Source: Alsobacter ponti
Lineage (GTDB): Bacteria; Pseudomonadota; Alphaproteobacteria; Rhizobiales; Beijerinckiaceae
DNA: 64,000 nt
Reading direction: 5' to 3'
NCBI RefSeq assembly: GCF_024294805.1
Contig: NZ_JANCLU010000001.1
Location: 186,001-250,000 of the forward strand
Shown here: positions 56,414-64,000 of the stretch, one piece after another
Position numbering within the stretch: the stretch's first letter is position 1
How the letters are laid out: each line of letters opens with the position of its first letter
Translations under genes and position numbers: made by a program
The notes under the pieces: model-generated
What the model was told of the DNA's origin: nothing
The model's input: only the letters and a program-made list of their open reading frames with translations
The model's database searches: none

Positions 56414-57040
56414 ATGACGTTGTCCATCCTCAACCCCGACGCCATTCGGGAGAGCCAGTTCTCGAAGGAGCCCTATCCACACTTCCTGGGCTCGGGCTTC
56501 ATCCGCGAGGACAAGATCGACGATCTCCGGCGCGACTATCCGCCGATCAAGAAGGCCGGATACCTCACCGTCGACGACATCGAACTGGCCGGCAGCTTCA
56601 AGCAACTCATCGACGAAATGGAAAGCCCGGACCTCACCGAAGTGCTGTCGAAGCGCTTCGGCATGGACCTGCACCGCTTTCCGCGGCTGACGACCGTGCG
56701 CCGGCTCTCGCAGGGCAATGACGGCCGCATCCACACCGACGGGCCGAGCAAGGTGATGACGTTGCTCGTCTACATGAACGACTCGTGGGACGCTTCGGAG
56801 GACGGGCGCTTGCGCGTGCTCTATGACGGCACGCATTTCGAGCCCTACGCCTGCGAGGTTCCGCCCACCATGGGAACCGTGTTCGGCTTCCTTCGCGGCG
56901 AGAATTCGTGGCACGGCCACAAACCCTTTACGGGCGAGCGGCGCGTGGTCCAGACGGCCTGGGTGACGGACGCCGAGGAACTCGAGCGCAAGAAGCGCCG
57001 CAACAGCTTCTCCAAGCTGCTAAAGCGCATTTTCTCCTAG
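56414..57040 (+). CDS. 2-oxoglutarate/Fe(II)-dependent oxygenase
   Basis: 208-residue double-stranded beta-helix dioxygenase of the prolyl-4-hydroxylase type (2OG-FeII_Oxy_3). The facial triad is H107-x-D109 (RIHTDG) and H167 or H169 (NSWHGHKPF); R176/R177 (GERRVVQT) should hold 2-oxoglutarate. The start at ATG 56414 follows GGAGCG. No membrane or signal segment. Such proteins occur in polysaccharide and secondary-metabolite loci, but none is adjacent; it stands alone with a strong palindrome upstream. Substrate unknown. Confidence 0.82.
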   Translation: MTLSILNPDAIRESQFSKEPYPHFLGSGFIREDKIDDLRRDYPPIKKAGYLTVDDIELAGSFKQLIDEMESPDLTEVLSKRFGMDLHRFPRLTTVRRLSQGNDGRIHTDGPSKVMTLLVYMNDSWDASEDGRLRVLYDGTHFEPYACEVPPTMGTVFGFLRGENSWHGHKPFTGERRVVQTAWVTDAEELERKKRRNSFSKLLKRIFS

Positions 57041-57256
57041 CCGCCTCGCCCGCAGGGCGCGAACGTATCAGGACGAGCCGGCAGTCGCTCAGCGCCGTCT
57101 CGTGGAGTCGCGCGGCCACGGGTTCGGGCCCTGTCCCCGCTGACATTGGTCGCGCGGGGCGGCCTGCCTTCGATCTCAATTCACGGGCTTCGGACGGGGA
57201 ACCAACCCCGGTGCGATCACGTTCGCGTCACAGCGTCGCAGCCGGAGGAGGGCGAG
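57041..57256. other. gap before cytochrome operon
   Basis: 216 bp. Only upstream signals are expected here; I see no clear -35/-10 pair. It ends in a strong Shine-Dalgarno (GGAGGAGGG, 57243-57251) ahead of the first cytochrome. Confidence 0.4.
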
Positions 57257-57961
57257 CTGAAAACCCGCGATGTGGCCGCGCTGGCCCTGCTGGCCATGGC
57301 GAGCGTTCTTCCGGCGCGCGCCCAATCTCCCGAGAGCCCGCCCGATACGATGGCCGAACGCGTCCTGGCCTGCGCCCCGTGCCATGGCGCGCAGGGCGAG
57401 GGCACGCGCGACCCCTATTTCCCCCGGCTGGCGGGCAAGCCTTCCGGCTATCTCTACAACCAGCTCATCGCCTTCCGGAACGGCCGGCGGCGCTACCCGC
57501 CGATGAACTACCTGCTGGCGTTCCTGCCGCCCGAGTACCTGAAGGAAATGGCGGACTACTTCGCCAGCCTCAATCCGCCGCTGCCGCCGCCTTCCGTTCC
57601 GGCCGTCGCGGAGGACGCCCTGAACGCCGGGCGCACGCTGGTCACGCAGGGCGATGCCACGCGCAGCATCCCGGCCTGCACGAGCTGCCACGGCCCCAAT
57701 CTGACCGGCATGGAGCCGGGGATTCCCGGCCTGCTGGGATTGCGCCCCAACTACATCAGCGCCCAGCTCGGCGCGTGGCGCTACGGCACGCGCACGGCTC
57801 TTTCGCCCGACTGCATGCAGGTCGTGGCCGGCCACCTCACCGAGGCCGACGTGACCGCCATCGCCGCGTGGCTGTCGTCGCGTCCCGCGCCGGCGGAGCG
57901 GCGGTCCGTTCCCCAGGGCACCTACGCGCTGCCGTTCGCCTGCGGGAGCCAGCCGCAATGA
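57257..57961 (+). CDS. dihaem cytochrome c (c4-like), CTG start proposed
   Basis: 234-residue periplasmic cytochrome with two CxxCH haem sites, CAPCHG (about 39-43) and CTSCHG (about 140). It has the c4 pattern: two similar domains with Met ligands after each. The only in-frame ATG/GTG/TTG starts give either an odd N-terminus (TTG 57146) or a signal peptide without its positive start (GTG 57272). CTG 57257 lies 5-9 bp after GGAGGAGGG and gives MKTRDVAALALLAMASVLPARA-QS, a model signal peptide. It likely delivers electrons in the oxidase operon. The stop overlaps the next cytochrome start. Confidence 0.8.
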   Translation: MKTRDVAALALLAMASVLPARAQSPESPPDTMAERVLACAPCHGAQGEGTRDPYFPRLAGKPSGYLYNQLIAFRNGRRRYPPMNYLLAFLPPEYLKEMADYFASLNPPLPPPSVPAVAEDALNAGRTLVTQGDATRSIPACTSCHGPNLTGMEPGIPGLLGLRPNYISAQLGAWRYGTRTALSPDCMQVVAGHLTEADVTAIAAWLSSRPAPAERRSVPQGTYALPFACGSQPQ

Positions 57962-59223
57962 CAGGCCTCCGCCACCTCGCGCTGCGCGTCGCCGGTGTAA
58001 TCGCCGCGACACTCCTCGCCGGCGTCGCCGGCGCGCAGACCAACGGCGCCCCGAAGCCCGACGCCGCCATTCTGGCGAAGGGCGAGTACCTCGCCCGCGC
58101 CGGCGACTGCATCGCCTGCCACACCGCCCCCGAGGGCCGCACCTTCGCGGGCGGCCGGCCCATGCCGACGCCGTTCGGCACGCTGTTCACCTCGAACATC
58201 ACGCCCGATCCGGAGACCGGCATCGGGCGATGGACCGCCGACCAGTTCTACCAGATGATGCACACCGGCCGGTCGCCGGACGGCGGCCTTCTCTACCCGG
58301 CCATGCCGTTCGGCTCCTACACCAAGGTGACGCGGGCCGACAGCGACGCGATCTACGCCTTCCTGATGTCGGTGCCAGCCATCCGGCAGCCGAACCGCCC
58401 GCACGACCTGAAATTTCCCTACAACAACCGTCAGCTGATCCTGGGCTGGCGCACGCTGTTCTTCCGCGAGGGCGAATTCAAGCCGGACCCCAGCCAGTCG
58501 GCCGAATGGAACCGCGGCGCCTATCTTGTCGAGGGACTCGGCCATTGCGGCATGTGCCACACGCCGATCAACGCGCTCGGCGGCAACACGGAGTCGCAGG
58601 CGTTCCAGGGCGGCCTCATCCCGATGCAGAACTGGTACGCGCCCTCGCTGACCTCCAACCGCGAGGCCGGCGTCGGCGACTGGACCATCGAGGAGATCTC
58701 CGACCTGCTGCGCACCGGCGTCTCGAAGCGGGGCGCGGTGTACGGGCCGATGGCGGAGGTGACCTACAACAGCCTGCAATACCTCACCGCCGAGGATACG
58801 AGGGCGATGGCCGTCTACCTCAAGAGCCTCGGCCAGGAGACGCCGCCGCCCGCCGTCTCGAGCGTGCCGGGTAGCGAGAGCAGCCTGCTGCTGTCGCTGG
58901 GCAAGACGGTCTACGACCAGCACTGCGCCGCCTGCCACGGCGCGCAGGGGCAGGGCAAGCCGCCGCATTATCCGCCGCTCGCCGACAACCAGTCGATCCA
59001 GATGTCGTCGGCGGTCAACGCGATCCGCATGGTGCTGAACGGCGGTTACCCGCCGGGCACGGCGGGCAACCCGCGCCCCTACGGCATGCCGCCCTTCGCG
59101 CAGACGCTGTCGGACAACGAGGTCGCGGCGGTGGTCACCTATATCCGGACCTCGTGGGGCAACCGCGGCGCGGCCGTGGCCGCCGCCGAGGCCAACCAGC
59201 TTCGCTCCGCGCCACTGGATTGA
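57958..59223 (+). CDS. trihaem cytochrome c (alcohol dehydrogenase AdhB-like)
   Basis: 421-residue exported cytochrome: signal peptide to AGA-QT (about 25) and three haem motifs, CIACH, CGMCH and CAACH. The spacing and motifs match the cytochrome subunit of membrane alcohol and sugar dehydrogenases. No dehydrogenase is nearby, so here it probably passes electrons from other donors to the ba3-type oxidase. ATG overlaps the previous stop (ATGA). Confidence 0.92.
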   Translation: MTGLRHLALRVAGVIAATLLAGVAGAQTNGAPKPDAAILAKGEYLARAGDCIACHTAPEGRTFAGGRPMPTPFGTLFTSNITPDPETGIGRWTADQFYQMMHTGRSPDGGLLYPAMPFGSYTKVTRADSDAIYAFLMSVPAIRQPNRPHDLKFPYNNRQLILGWRTLFFREGEFKPDPSQSAEWNRGAYLVEGLGHCGMCHTPINALGGNTESQAFQGGLIPMQNWYAPSLTSNREAGVGDWTIEEISDLLRTGVSKRGAVYGPMAEVTYNSLQYLTAEDTRAMAVYLKSLGQETPPPAVSSVPGSESSLLLSLGKTVYDQHCAACHGAQGQGKPPHYPPLADNQSIQMSSAVNAIRMVLNGGYPPGTAGNPRPYGMPPFAQTLSDNEVAAVVTYIRTSWGNRGAAVAAAEANQLRSAPLD

Positions 59224-59227
59224 CGCC

Positions 59228-59398
59228 ATGCTGAACTCGCCGCCGCTGCGCGACCGCGACGACGCCGACGACCGCGAGATCGGCGCCATCGTGCGCGCGG
59301 GCCCCAAGGGCGCCATCGCGCTCGCGGGCGTCGCCACCGTGATCGTGCTGGCCTGCTGGCTCGCCTTCTACCTGTTCGTGTTCCTGCCCCGGAGTTGA
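59228..59398 (+). CDS. 56-residue single-helix membrane protein, oxidase small subunit candidate
   Basis: Short gene not usually called because of its size. The protein starts with a hydrophilic, Asp/Arg-rich part (MLNSPPLRDRDDADDREIG) and ends in one hydrophobic helix of about 23 residues (GAIALAGVATVIVLACWLAFYL). It begins 4 bp after the trihaem cytochrome and ends 7 bp before cytochrome oxidase subunit II. The place and one-helix form recall CbaD (subunit IIa), which precedes the subunit II and I genes of Thermus ba3 oxidase. The comparison is inference. Confidence 0.75.
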   Translation: MLNSPPLRDRDDADDREIGAIVRAGPKGAIALAGVATVIVLACWLAFYLFVFLPRS

Positions 59399-59405
59399 GT
59401 GCGAC

Positions 59406-59969
59406 ATGACGGTCGAAGACCACGACATCGACGCGGCGCGGGTCGCCGAGCGCGTGGAGCGGCGCTGGGCGACGCTGTCGATCGCCATCATCGTCGTGCT
59501 CGCCGGCGCGGCGGCGTTCGCCGGCATTCACAAGGCGACCATGCCGCAGGCCCGGGTCGAGACCGTCGAGCCGCAGACCATCCACCTTTCCGGCGAGTTC
59601 ACCGAGGCCAATCTCGGAAGCGCGGCGGAGCCGGACGGCTCGGTGACGGTGCGCGCGGTCGGCCAGCAATACAGCTTCACGCCGCAGTGCATGGTCGTGC
59701 CCGTCGACACGCCCGTGCTGTTCCGCGCAACGAGCCCGGACGTCGTGCACGGCTTCCTCATCCAGGGCACCAACGTCAACACCATGCTCGTGCCGGGCTA
59801 CGTCTCGCAGATCCCGGCGCGGTTCAGCCGGACCGGCGACCACCTGATGCCCTGCCAGGAGTTCTGCGGCGTCGGGCACGAGGGCATGTGGGCCAAGGTG
59901 AAGGTCGTCACCCGCGACGAGTTCCTGCGGATGAGCGCCGGCAACAGGAGGGTCGCCTGTGTTGACTAG
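59406..59969 (+). CDS. cytochrome c oxidase subunit II (CuA, ba3-type)
   Basis: 187 residues: a single N-terminal anchor helix (about 22-43) and a periplasmic cupredoxin. The binuclear CuA site is complete: H115 (VVHGF), C150, C154, H158 and M161 (CQEFCGVGHEGM). The short length with one helix matches B-family oxidases. Overlaps subunit I by 11 bp. Confidence 0.95.
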   Translation: MTVEDHDIDAARVAERVERRWATLSIAIIVVLAGAAAFAGIHKATMPQARVETVEPQTIHLSGEFTEANLGSAAEPDGSVTVRAVGQQYSFTPQCMVVPVDTPVLFRATSPDVVHGFLIQGTNVNTMLVPGYVSQIPARFSRTGDHLMPCQEFCGVGHEGMWAKVKVVTRDEFLRMSAGNRRVACVD

Positions 59970-61581
59970 CCGGAGGCTGATCCTCGCGCATTTCTGGCTG
60001 GCGTTCGCCGTGTTCGGCTTCGCGCTGGTGCTGGGCGCGTGGCAGATGTTCGTGCGCAGCCCCCTGCACACCTGGATCAGCAATCCCGAGTGGTACTACC
60101 GGTCGCTGACCGCCCACGGCACGGTCATGGGCTACGTCTTCCCCACGCTGGTGGCGATGGGCTTCGGCTACGCCATCAGCGAGGTCTCGCTCGGCCGGCC
60201 GCTGGTCGGAAGGCGGTGGGCCTGGGCGGGCTTCTGGCTGATCGCGGTCGGCGCGGTGATGGCGATGATCCCCGTGGCGCTCGGCCGCGCCTCGGTGCTC
60301 TACACCTTCTACCCGCCGCTGATCGGCAACCCCTTCTATTATCTCGGCATCGTGCTCGTCGTGGTGGGCTCCTGGATCTGGGTCGCCCTCATGTCGATCA
60401 ACCTGCGCGTCTGGAAGCGGGACAATCCCGGCGTCGCCGTGCCGCTGCCGATGTTCGCCAATGTCGCGGGCTCATATCTCTGGGCGTGGACCGCGGTGGG
60501 CGCGGCGCTGGAATTGCTGCTGCAGATCCTGCCGGTCGCCTTCGGCCTGCGCTCGACCATCGACGCCGGGCTGTCGCGCGTCTTCTTCTCGTGGACGCTG
60601 CACGCCATCGTCTATTTCTGGCTGATGCCCACCTACATCGCCTACTACACGATCGTGCCCCGGGCCATCGGCGGCAAGATCTACAGCGACACGATGGCGC
60701 GGATCTCGTTCATCCTGTTCCTGGTCGTGGCGATGCCGATCGGCATGCACCACACCTTCGCCGACCCGCAGGTCGGCGCGGGCTTCAAGTTCATCCACTC
60801 GGCCTTCACGGCGCTTGTGGCGCTGCCGACGCTGCTCACCGTCTTCACCATCTGCGCGTCGGTCGAGATCGCCGCCCGCATGCGCGGCGGGCGCGGGCCG
60901 TTCGGCTGGATCGGCGCGCTGCCGTGGTCGAACCCGATCATGATGGCGGTGGCGTTCTCGTTCGTGATGCTCGGCTTCGGCGGCGCCGGAGGCCTCGTCA
61001 ACATGAGCTACCAGCTCGATTCCTCGATCCACAACACGCAGTGGATCACCGGGCACTTCCACCTGATCTTCGGCGGCGCGATCGTCATCATGTACTTCGC
61101 CATCGCCTACGACCTGTGGCCGCATCTGACGGGCCGCGCGATGCGCGACCTGCGCTTGATGCGCGTGCAGCTGTGGCTGTGGTTCGTCGGCATGATCGTG
61201 ACGACCTTCCCGTGGCACTGGGTCGGCATTCTCGGGATGCCACGGCGAATGGCGTATTACGACTACGCCGATCCCGCCATCGCGCCGCAGGCCCTCTCGG
61301 TCGCGCTGTCCGCCGTCGGAGGCTTCATCCTGCTCGCCTCAGGCCTGCTGTTCATCCTCGTGCTCCTGCGGGCGCAGCGGGCCCCGCGGGAGGACGCCGG
61401 CGCGTACCGCTTCGCCGCCGCGTTGCATCCGCCGGTGCTGACGCCGGCGCTCAACAGCTACGCGCTGTGGATCGCGCTGATGGTAGGCCTGACGGTGACG
61501 AACTACGGCTTCCCCATCGCGCAGCTCGCGCTGCGGCAGGACACCTCGGTGCCGGCCGTCTACGTGGGAGCGGACCCATGA
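59959..61581 (+). CDS. haem-copper oxidase subunit I, B family (ba3-like)
   Basis: 540-residue core subunit that reduces oxygen to water. Haem a/low-spin ligands H53 (TAHGTVMGY) and H368 (GHFHL, with H366 the high-spin ligand); CuB ligands H215, H264 and H265 (WTLHAIVYFW, MHHTF); the Tyr219 cross-linked to H215 is kept in the LHAIVYFWLMPTY motif, which is the mark of B-family oxidases. A-family D and K channel Glu motifs are absent. GTG 59959 chosen. No subunit III gene is present. Confidence 0.95.
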   Translation: MLTSRRLILAHFWLAFAVFGFALVLGAWQMFVRSPLHTWISNPEWYYRSLTAHGTVMGYVFPTLVAMGFGYAISEVSLGRPLVGRRWAWAGFWLIAVGAVMAMIPVALGRASVLYTFYPPLIGNPFYYLGIVLVVVGSWIWVALMSINLRVWKRDNPGVAVPLPMFANVAGSYLWAWTAVGAALELLLQILPVAFGLRSTIDAGLSRVFFSWTLHAIVYFWLMPTYIAYYTIVPRAIGGKIYSDTMARISFILFLVVAMPIGMHHTFADPQVGAGFKFIHSAFTALVALPTLLTVFTICASVEIAARMRGGRGPFGWIGALPWSNPIMMAVAFSFVMLGFGGAGGLVNMSYQLDSSIHNTQWITGHFHLIFGGAIVIMYFAIAYDLWPHLTGRAMRDLRLMRVQLWLWFVGMIVTTFPWHWVGILGMPRRMAYYDYADPAIAPQALSVALSAVGGFILLASGLLFILVLLRAQRAPREDAGAYRFAAALHPPVLTPALNSYALWIALMVGLTVTNYGFPIAQLALRQDTSVPAVYVGADP

Positions 61582-62390
61582 GCGAGGACAGCGTCCTTTC
61601 GCCCCGCAACGCCTGGTTCCGGCGCGCCGTCGGCGTCACCGCCGGCATCTTCGTGGCGACCGCGCTGGGCGGCTTCGTGCTGCTGCCCTACGCGCAGCCG
61701 GACCTGAAGGTCGCCGGCCTCTGGGACGCGATCTGCAGCGCCGCCGGTGTGGTGCGCACGCCCTCGGCGCAAGCCCCGGCGGAGCCCGACGCAAGGCTCA
61801 CCAAGGTCGTGGTGACCTCGGCGCTTCCCGCCACGCCGGCTCCCGACGCCATCGGGCGAGGCGCGACGCTGGCGCAGCAATGCGCCATCTGCCACGGGCC
61901 CACCGGCGTCAGCCGCGCGGATTCGCCCAACCTCGCCGGTCAATACGCGGCGGCGATCTACAAGCAGCTGATGGACTTCAAGACCGGCGCGCGCGTCAAC
62001 GCCGTGATGACCCCGTTCGCGAAGGACCTCTCCGAGCGCGACATGCAGGACCTCGCGTCGTATTACGCGTTCCTGCCGCGACTGCCGGGCTACCATCCGG
62101 TGCAGGAGAAGCCCGCGCCGCGCATCGTTATCAACGGCGCGCCCATGCGCGGCATCGCCCCGTGCGGGTCGTGCCACGGCGCGCTCGACAACAAGACGGG
62201 CAGCCCCTGGCTTGAGGGCCAGCCGGCCGCCTACGTGAAGGCGCAGCTGTTCGCCTTCGCCTCCGGCGAGCGGCGCAACGACATCAGCCAGCAGATGCGC
62301 AACATCGCGCGGCGCATGACGCCGGAGGAGATCCAGCTCGCGTCCGAGTGGTACGCTTCCCAGCCGTCGACGACGATTCACACGAACTGA
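61578..62390 (+). CDS. membrane-anchored dihaem cytochrome c
   Basis: 270 residues: an N-terminal anchor helix (about 16-37), a Pro/Ala linker, then two c-type haem sites, CAICHG and CGSCHG, in c4-like tandem domains. ATG overlaps the subunit I stop (ATGA). It probably serves as the immediate electron donor to the CuA site of the oxidase. Last gene of the operon. Confidence 0.92.
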   Translation: MSEDSVLSPRNAWFRRAVGVTAGIFVATALGGFVLLPYAQPDLKVAGLWDAICSAAGVVRTPSAQAPAEPDARLTKVVVTSALPATPAPDAIGRGATLAQQCAICHGPTGVSRADSPNLAGQYAAAIYKQLMDFKTGARVNAVMTPFAKDLSERDMQDLASYYAFLPRLPGYHPVQEKPAPRIVINGAPMRGIAPCGSCHGALDNKTGSPWLEGQPAAYVKAQLFAFASGERRNDISQQMRNIARRMTPEEIQLASEWYASQPSTTIHTN

Positions 62391-62458
62391 GCTTCGCGCG
62401 CCATCGTCCTCAGGCGGCCGGCAAGCGCGGTCACGCGCGGCGGCGTTGGAGAAACGAG

Positions 62459-62980
62459 ATGGCGTCCCTCTACGACCTCAGCGTGCCGACCTTCCTGCAG
62501 ACCGTCAGAGCGCTGGGAGGTTTTCTCGGCCGCGCGGCCGCCCACTTTGCAGGCGCAGGCGTCGACCCCGACGCGTTCGTGCATACCCGTTTGTTCGACG
62601 ACATGGCGCCGTTCCACTTCCAGGTCGAGGCGGCGACGCATCATGCCGTGTGGGGCGTCGAGGCTCTCAGGACGGGCGCGTTCACCCCTCCCGCCCTGGT
62701 CGGGCCGGTTCCCTTCGCCGACCTGCGGGCGATGGTCGGCAAGGCGGAGACGGCGCTGGAGGCGTTCGTCCCCGAAGAGATCGCCGCCTGCGCGGGCAAG
62801 CGCCTGGACCTCCAGATCGGCCCGCGACGGCTCGCCTTCACGGCGGAGACCTTCATTCTCTCGTTCTCCCTGCCGAACTTCCATTTCCACGCCGTCACCG
62901 CCTACAACCTCCTGCGCTCGCACGGCGTGCCGCTCGGCAAGCGCGACTACGAGGGCCGGCTGCGCACCCGTTCGTCCTGA
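62459..62980 (+). CDS. DUF1993 family protein
   Basis: 173-residue soluble protein of DUF1993 (DinB-like four-helix fold): MASLYDLSVPTFLQTVRAL start, FHFQVEAATHHAVWG, and the C-terminal PNFHFHAVTAYNLLRSHGVPLGKRDY. The family has possible metal-binding His but no assigned reaction. A GGAGAAACGAG precedes ATG 62459. Separate from the oxidase operon by 68 bp. Confidence 0.85.
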   Translation: MASLYDLSVPTFLQTVRALGGFLGRAAAHFAGAGVDPDAFVHTRLFDDMAPFHFQVEAATHHAVWGVEALRTGAFTPPALVGPVPFADLRAMVGKAETALEAFVPEEIAACAGKRLDLQIGPRRLAFTAETFILSFSLPNFHFHAVTAYNLLRSHGVPLGKRDYEGRLRTRSS

Positions 62981-63083
62981 GCCGATCCAGCCCAGGTTCG
63001 CAGTCCGTCCGGCGGCCCTGCGCGGCGTTCCAAAGCGATGTATTGTCCCGCTCGCCGATGGCGCAGATGGACCGGGGCGGGGG

Positions 63084-64000
63084 ATGCGAACACGGACAGT
63101 GAAGCCGGACGCCGCGACAGGCCGCCAGCGGCCGCGCCTGCGCGTCGGCTTCATCCTCGCCAACAACTTCACGCTGAGCGCGCTCTCACTGTTTCTCGAC
63201 ACGTTGCGGCTGGCAGCCGACGAGGGGGACCTGTCGCGGCGCATCCAATGCGACTGGACGGTGATGAGCTCCGGCGCGCCATTCCTGCGGGCGAGCTGCG
63301 GCCTCGAGGTCCGGCCGGACGCCGGCCTGCTGGACCCGTCGGAGTTCGACTACATCGCCGTTATCGGCGGGGTCCTACACCGGGGCCAGCAGGTCGACGC
63401 CGAGACCGAAGCCTACCTCAAGCGCTGCGCGTCGGCGGGCGTTCCGCTGATCGGCGTGTGCACCGGGACGTTCGTGCTGGCCCGCGCGGGCCTGCTCTCC
63501 GGGCACAAATGCTGCGTCAGCTGGTATCACCACCACGACATGCTCCAGGAGTTCGGCGACGTCGAACCGGTGTCCGACCGGCTCTTCCTGATCAGCGGCG
63601 ACCGCATCACCAGTTCCGGCGGGGCGGGTGTCGCGGACCTCGCCGCGACCCTGGTGGACCGGCATGTCGGCGCGTCGGCCGCTCGCAAGAGCCTCAGCAT
63701 CCTCCTTTTCGAGAGCACGCGGCCGGACGACGCGCCCCAGCCCTCGCCGACCTTCATGCCCAAATCGGGCTCGCCGACCGTGCGGCGCGTGGTTTCGCTG
63801 ATGGAGCAGAACCGCGAAGTTCCGCTGCCCATCGAGGCGCTGGCCTCCCGGGTCGGGCTGAGCCCCCGGCAGCTCTCGCGCCTGTTCGTCGCCGAATTCG
63901 GCCAGCCGCCCGCCGCGGTCTACCGCCGCGTGCGCCTCACCTACGGCCGCTGGCTGCTGGAGCGCTCGTCCCAGTCGGTCGCCCGAATCGCCGTCCTGGC
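63084..64000 (+). CDS. GlxA family AraC-type transcriptional regulator (3' end beyond window)
   Basis: The frame runs off the window end, so about 305 codons are visible. Residues about 20-190 are a DJ-1/PfpI-like domain (VGFILANNFTLSALSLFLDTLRLA, nucleophile-elbow Cys in LIGVCTGTFVLARAG, ISGDRITSSGGAGVADL). From about 230 on there is an AraC HTH pair (LASRVGLSPRQLSRLFVAEFGQPPAAVYRRVRL in family form). GlxA-type regulators control catabolism of amines or amides such as glycine betaine or carnitine (GbdR, CdhR). ATG 63084 is weakly placed; GTG 63099 is an alternative. Its target is presumably outside the window. Confidence 0.9.
   Translation, partial: MRTRTVKPDAATGRQRPRLRVGFILANNFTLSALSLFLDTLRLAADEGDLSRRIQCDWTVMSSGAPFLRASCGLEVRPDAGLLDPSEFDYIAVIGGVLHRGQQVDAETEAYLKRCASAGVPLIGVCTGTFVLARAGLLSGHKCCVSWYHHHDMLQEFGDVEPVSDRLFLISGDRITSSGGAGVADLAATLVDRHVGASAARKSLSILLFESTRPDDAPQPSPTFMPKSGSPTVRRVVSLMEQNREVPLPIEALASRVGLSPRQLSRLFVAEFGQPPAAVYRRVRLTYGRWLLERSSQSVARIAVL

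Noticed and set aside
57146-57256. Coding extension of the first cytochrome from TTG 57146
   Set aside because: The added 37 residues are not a signal peptide and would bury the real one; a strong Shine-Dalgarno lies inside it.

Overview
This is about 64 kb of very GC-rich DNA (I would guess near 70% G+C) from an alphaproteobacterium, most likely of the order Hyphomicrobiales (Rhizobiales). The evidence is a MucR/Ros-family regulator, general-stress promoters of the alphaproteobacterial EcfG type (GGAAC-N16/17-CGTT), a HutC/HutF-type histidine pathway, BMP-type nucleoside ABC transport, and many ATGA/GTGA-overlapping operons. I cannot name genus or species. I saw no rRNA, tRNA, CRISPR array, insertion sequence or prophage. 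The window looks like ordinary chromosome rich in catabolic and transport genes.

Layout. 0-7.6 kb: rpoD with its terminator, a Met/Gly-rich exported protein, a MATE exporter, a single-domain response regulator, an M19 dipeptidase, a DUF2892 membrane protein, a NUDIX hydrolase and a small conserved protein. 7.7-12.3 kb: nucleoside hydrolase and adenine deaminase (purine salvage), then a convergent three-domain glutaminase (glutaminase-STAS-cNMP). 12.4-22.9 kb: a long minus-strand operon with a BMP-type ABC importer, a cytosine-deaminase-like enzyme, formamidase, allantoate/carbamoyl amidohydrolase and malonyl-CoA synthetase. This suggests uptake of a nucleobase-like compound that ends in ammonia and malonyl-CoA. 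23-29.4 kb: small protein and AI-2E-family permease (divergent), a homodimeric E1/transketolase-like enzyme, arginase, an orphan minC, and mucR. 29.8-37.8 kb: a full histidine utilisation locus (hutF-hutC facing hutI-hutH-hutG-hutU-hutD) with a HutC operator candidate between the two arms.

37.8-40.3 kb: a zinc alcohol dehydrogenase and a membrane protein under an EcfG-type promoter, and a divergent winged-helix regulator with a perfect 16-bp palindrome between. 40.3-47 kb: an amidohydrolase, a PP2C-like phosphatase, a binding-protein-dependent importer and a histidine-phosphatase-like protein; the two phosphatases suggest an organophosphate substrate. 47-49.6 kb: aroQ and the pseudouridine pair psuK/psuG. 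49.7-55.6 kb: a polar amino-acid-type ABC importer with a nitrilase-superfamily hydrolase and a Pht5-like protein, facing a MocR-type regulator. 55.6-57 kb: an exported protein and a 2OG/Fe(II) oxygenase. 57.2-62.4 kb: a B-family (ba3-like) haem-copper oxidase operon with three multihaem c cytochromes and a one-helix small subunit missed by length filters. 62.4-64 kb: a DUF1993 protein and a GlxA-family AraC regulator cut by the window end.

Two themes cross the window. One is nitrogen and carbon scavenging from small organic N compounds: nucleosides, adenine, cytosine-like bases, pseudouridine, histidine, arginine, glutamine and allantoate-like ureides. The other is a scattered general stress regulon: four perfect and two near-perfect EcfG-type promoters sit upstream of the response regulator, the DUF2892 protein, the permease and its divergent neighbour, the alcohol dehydrogenase operon, and the Met-rich protein.
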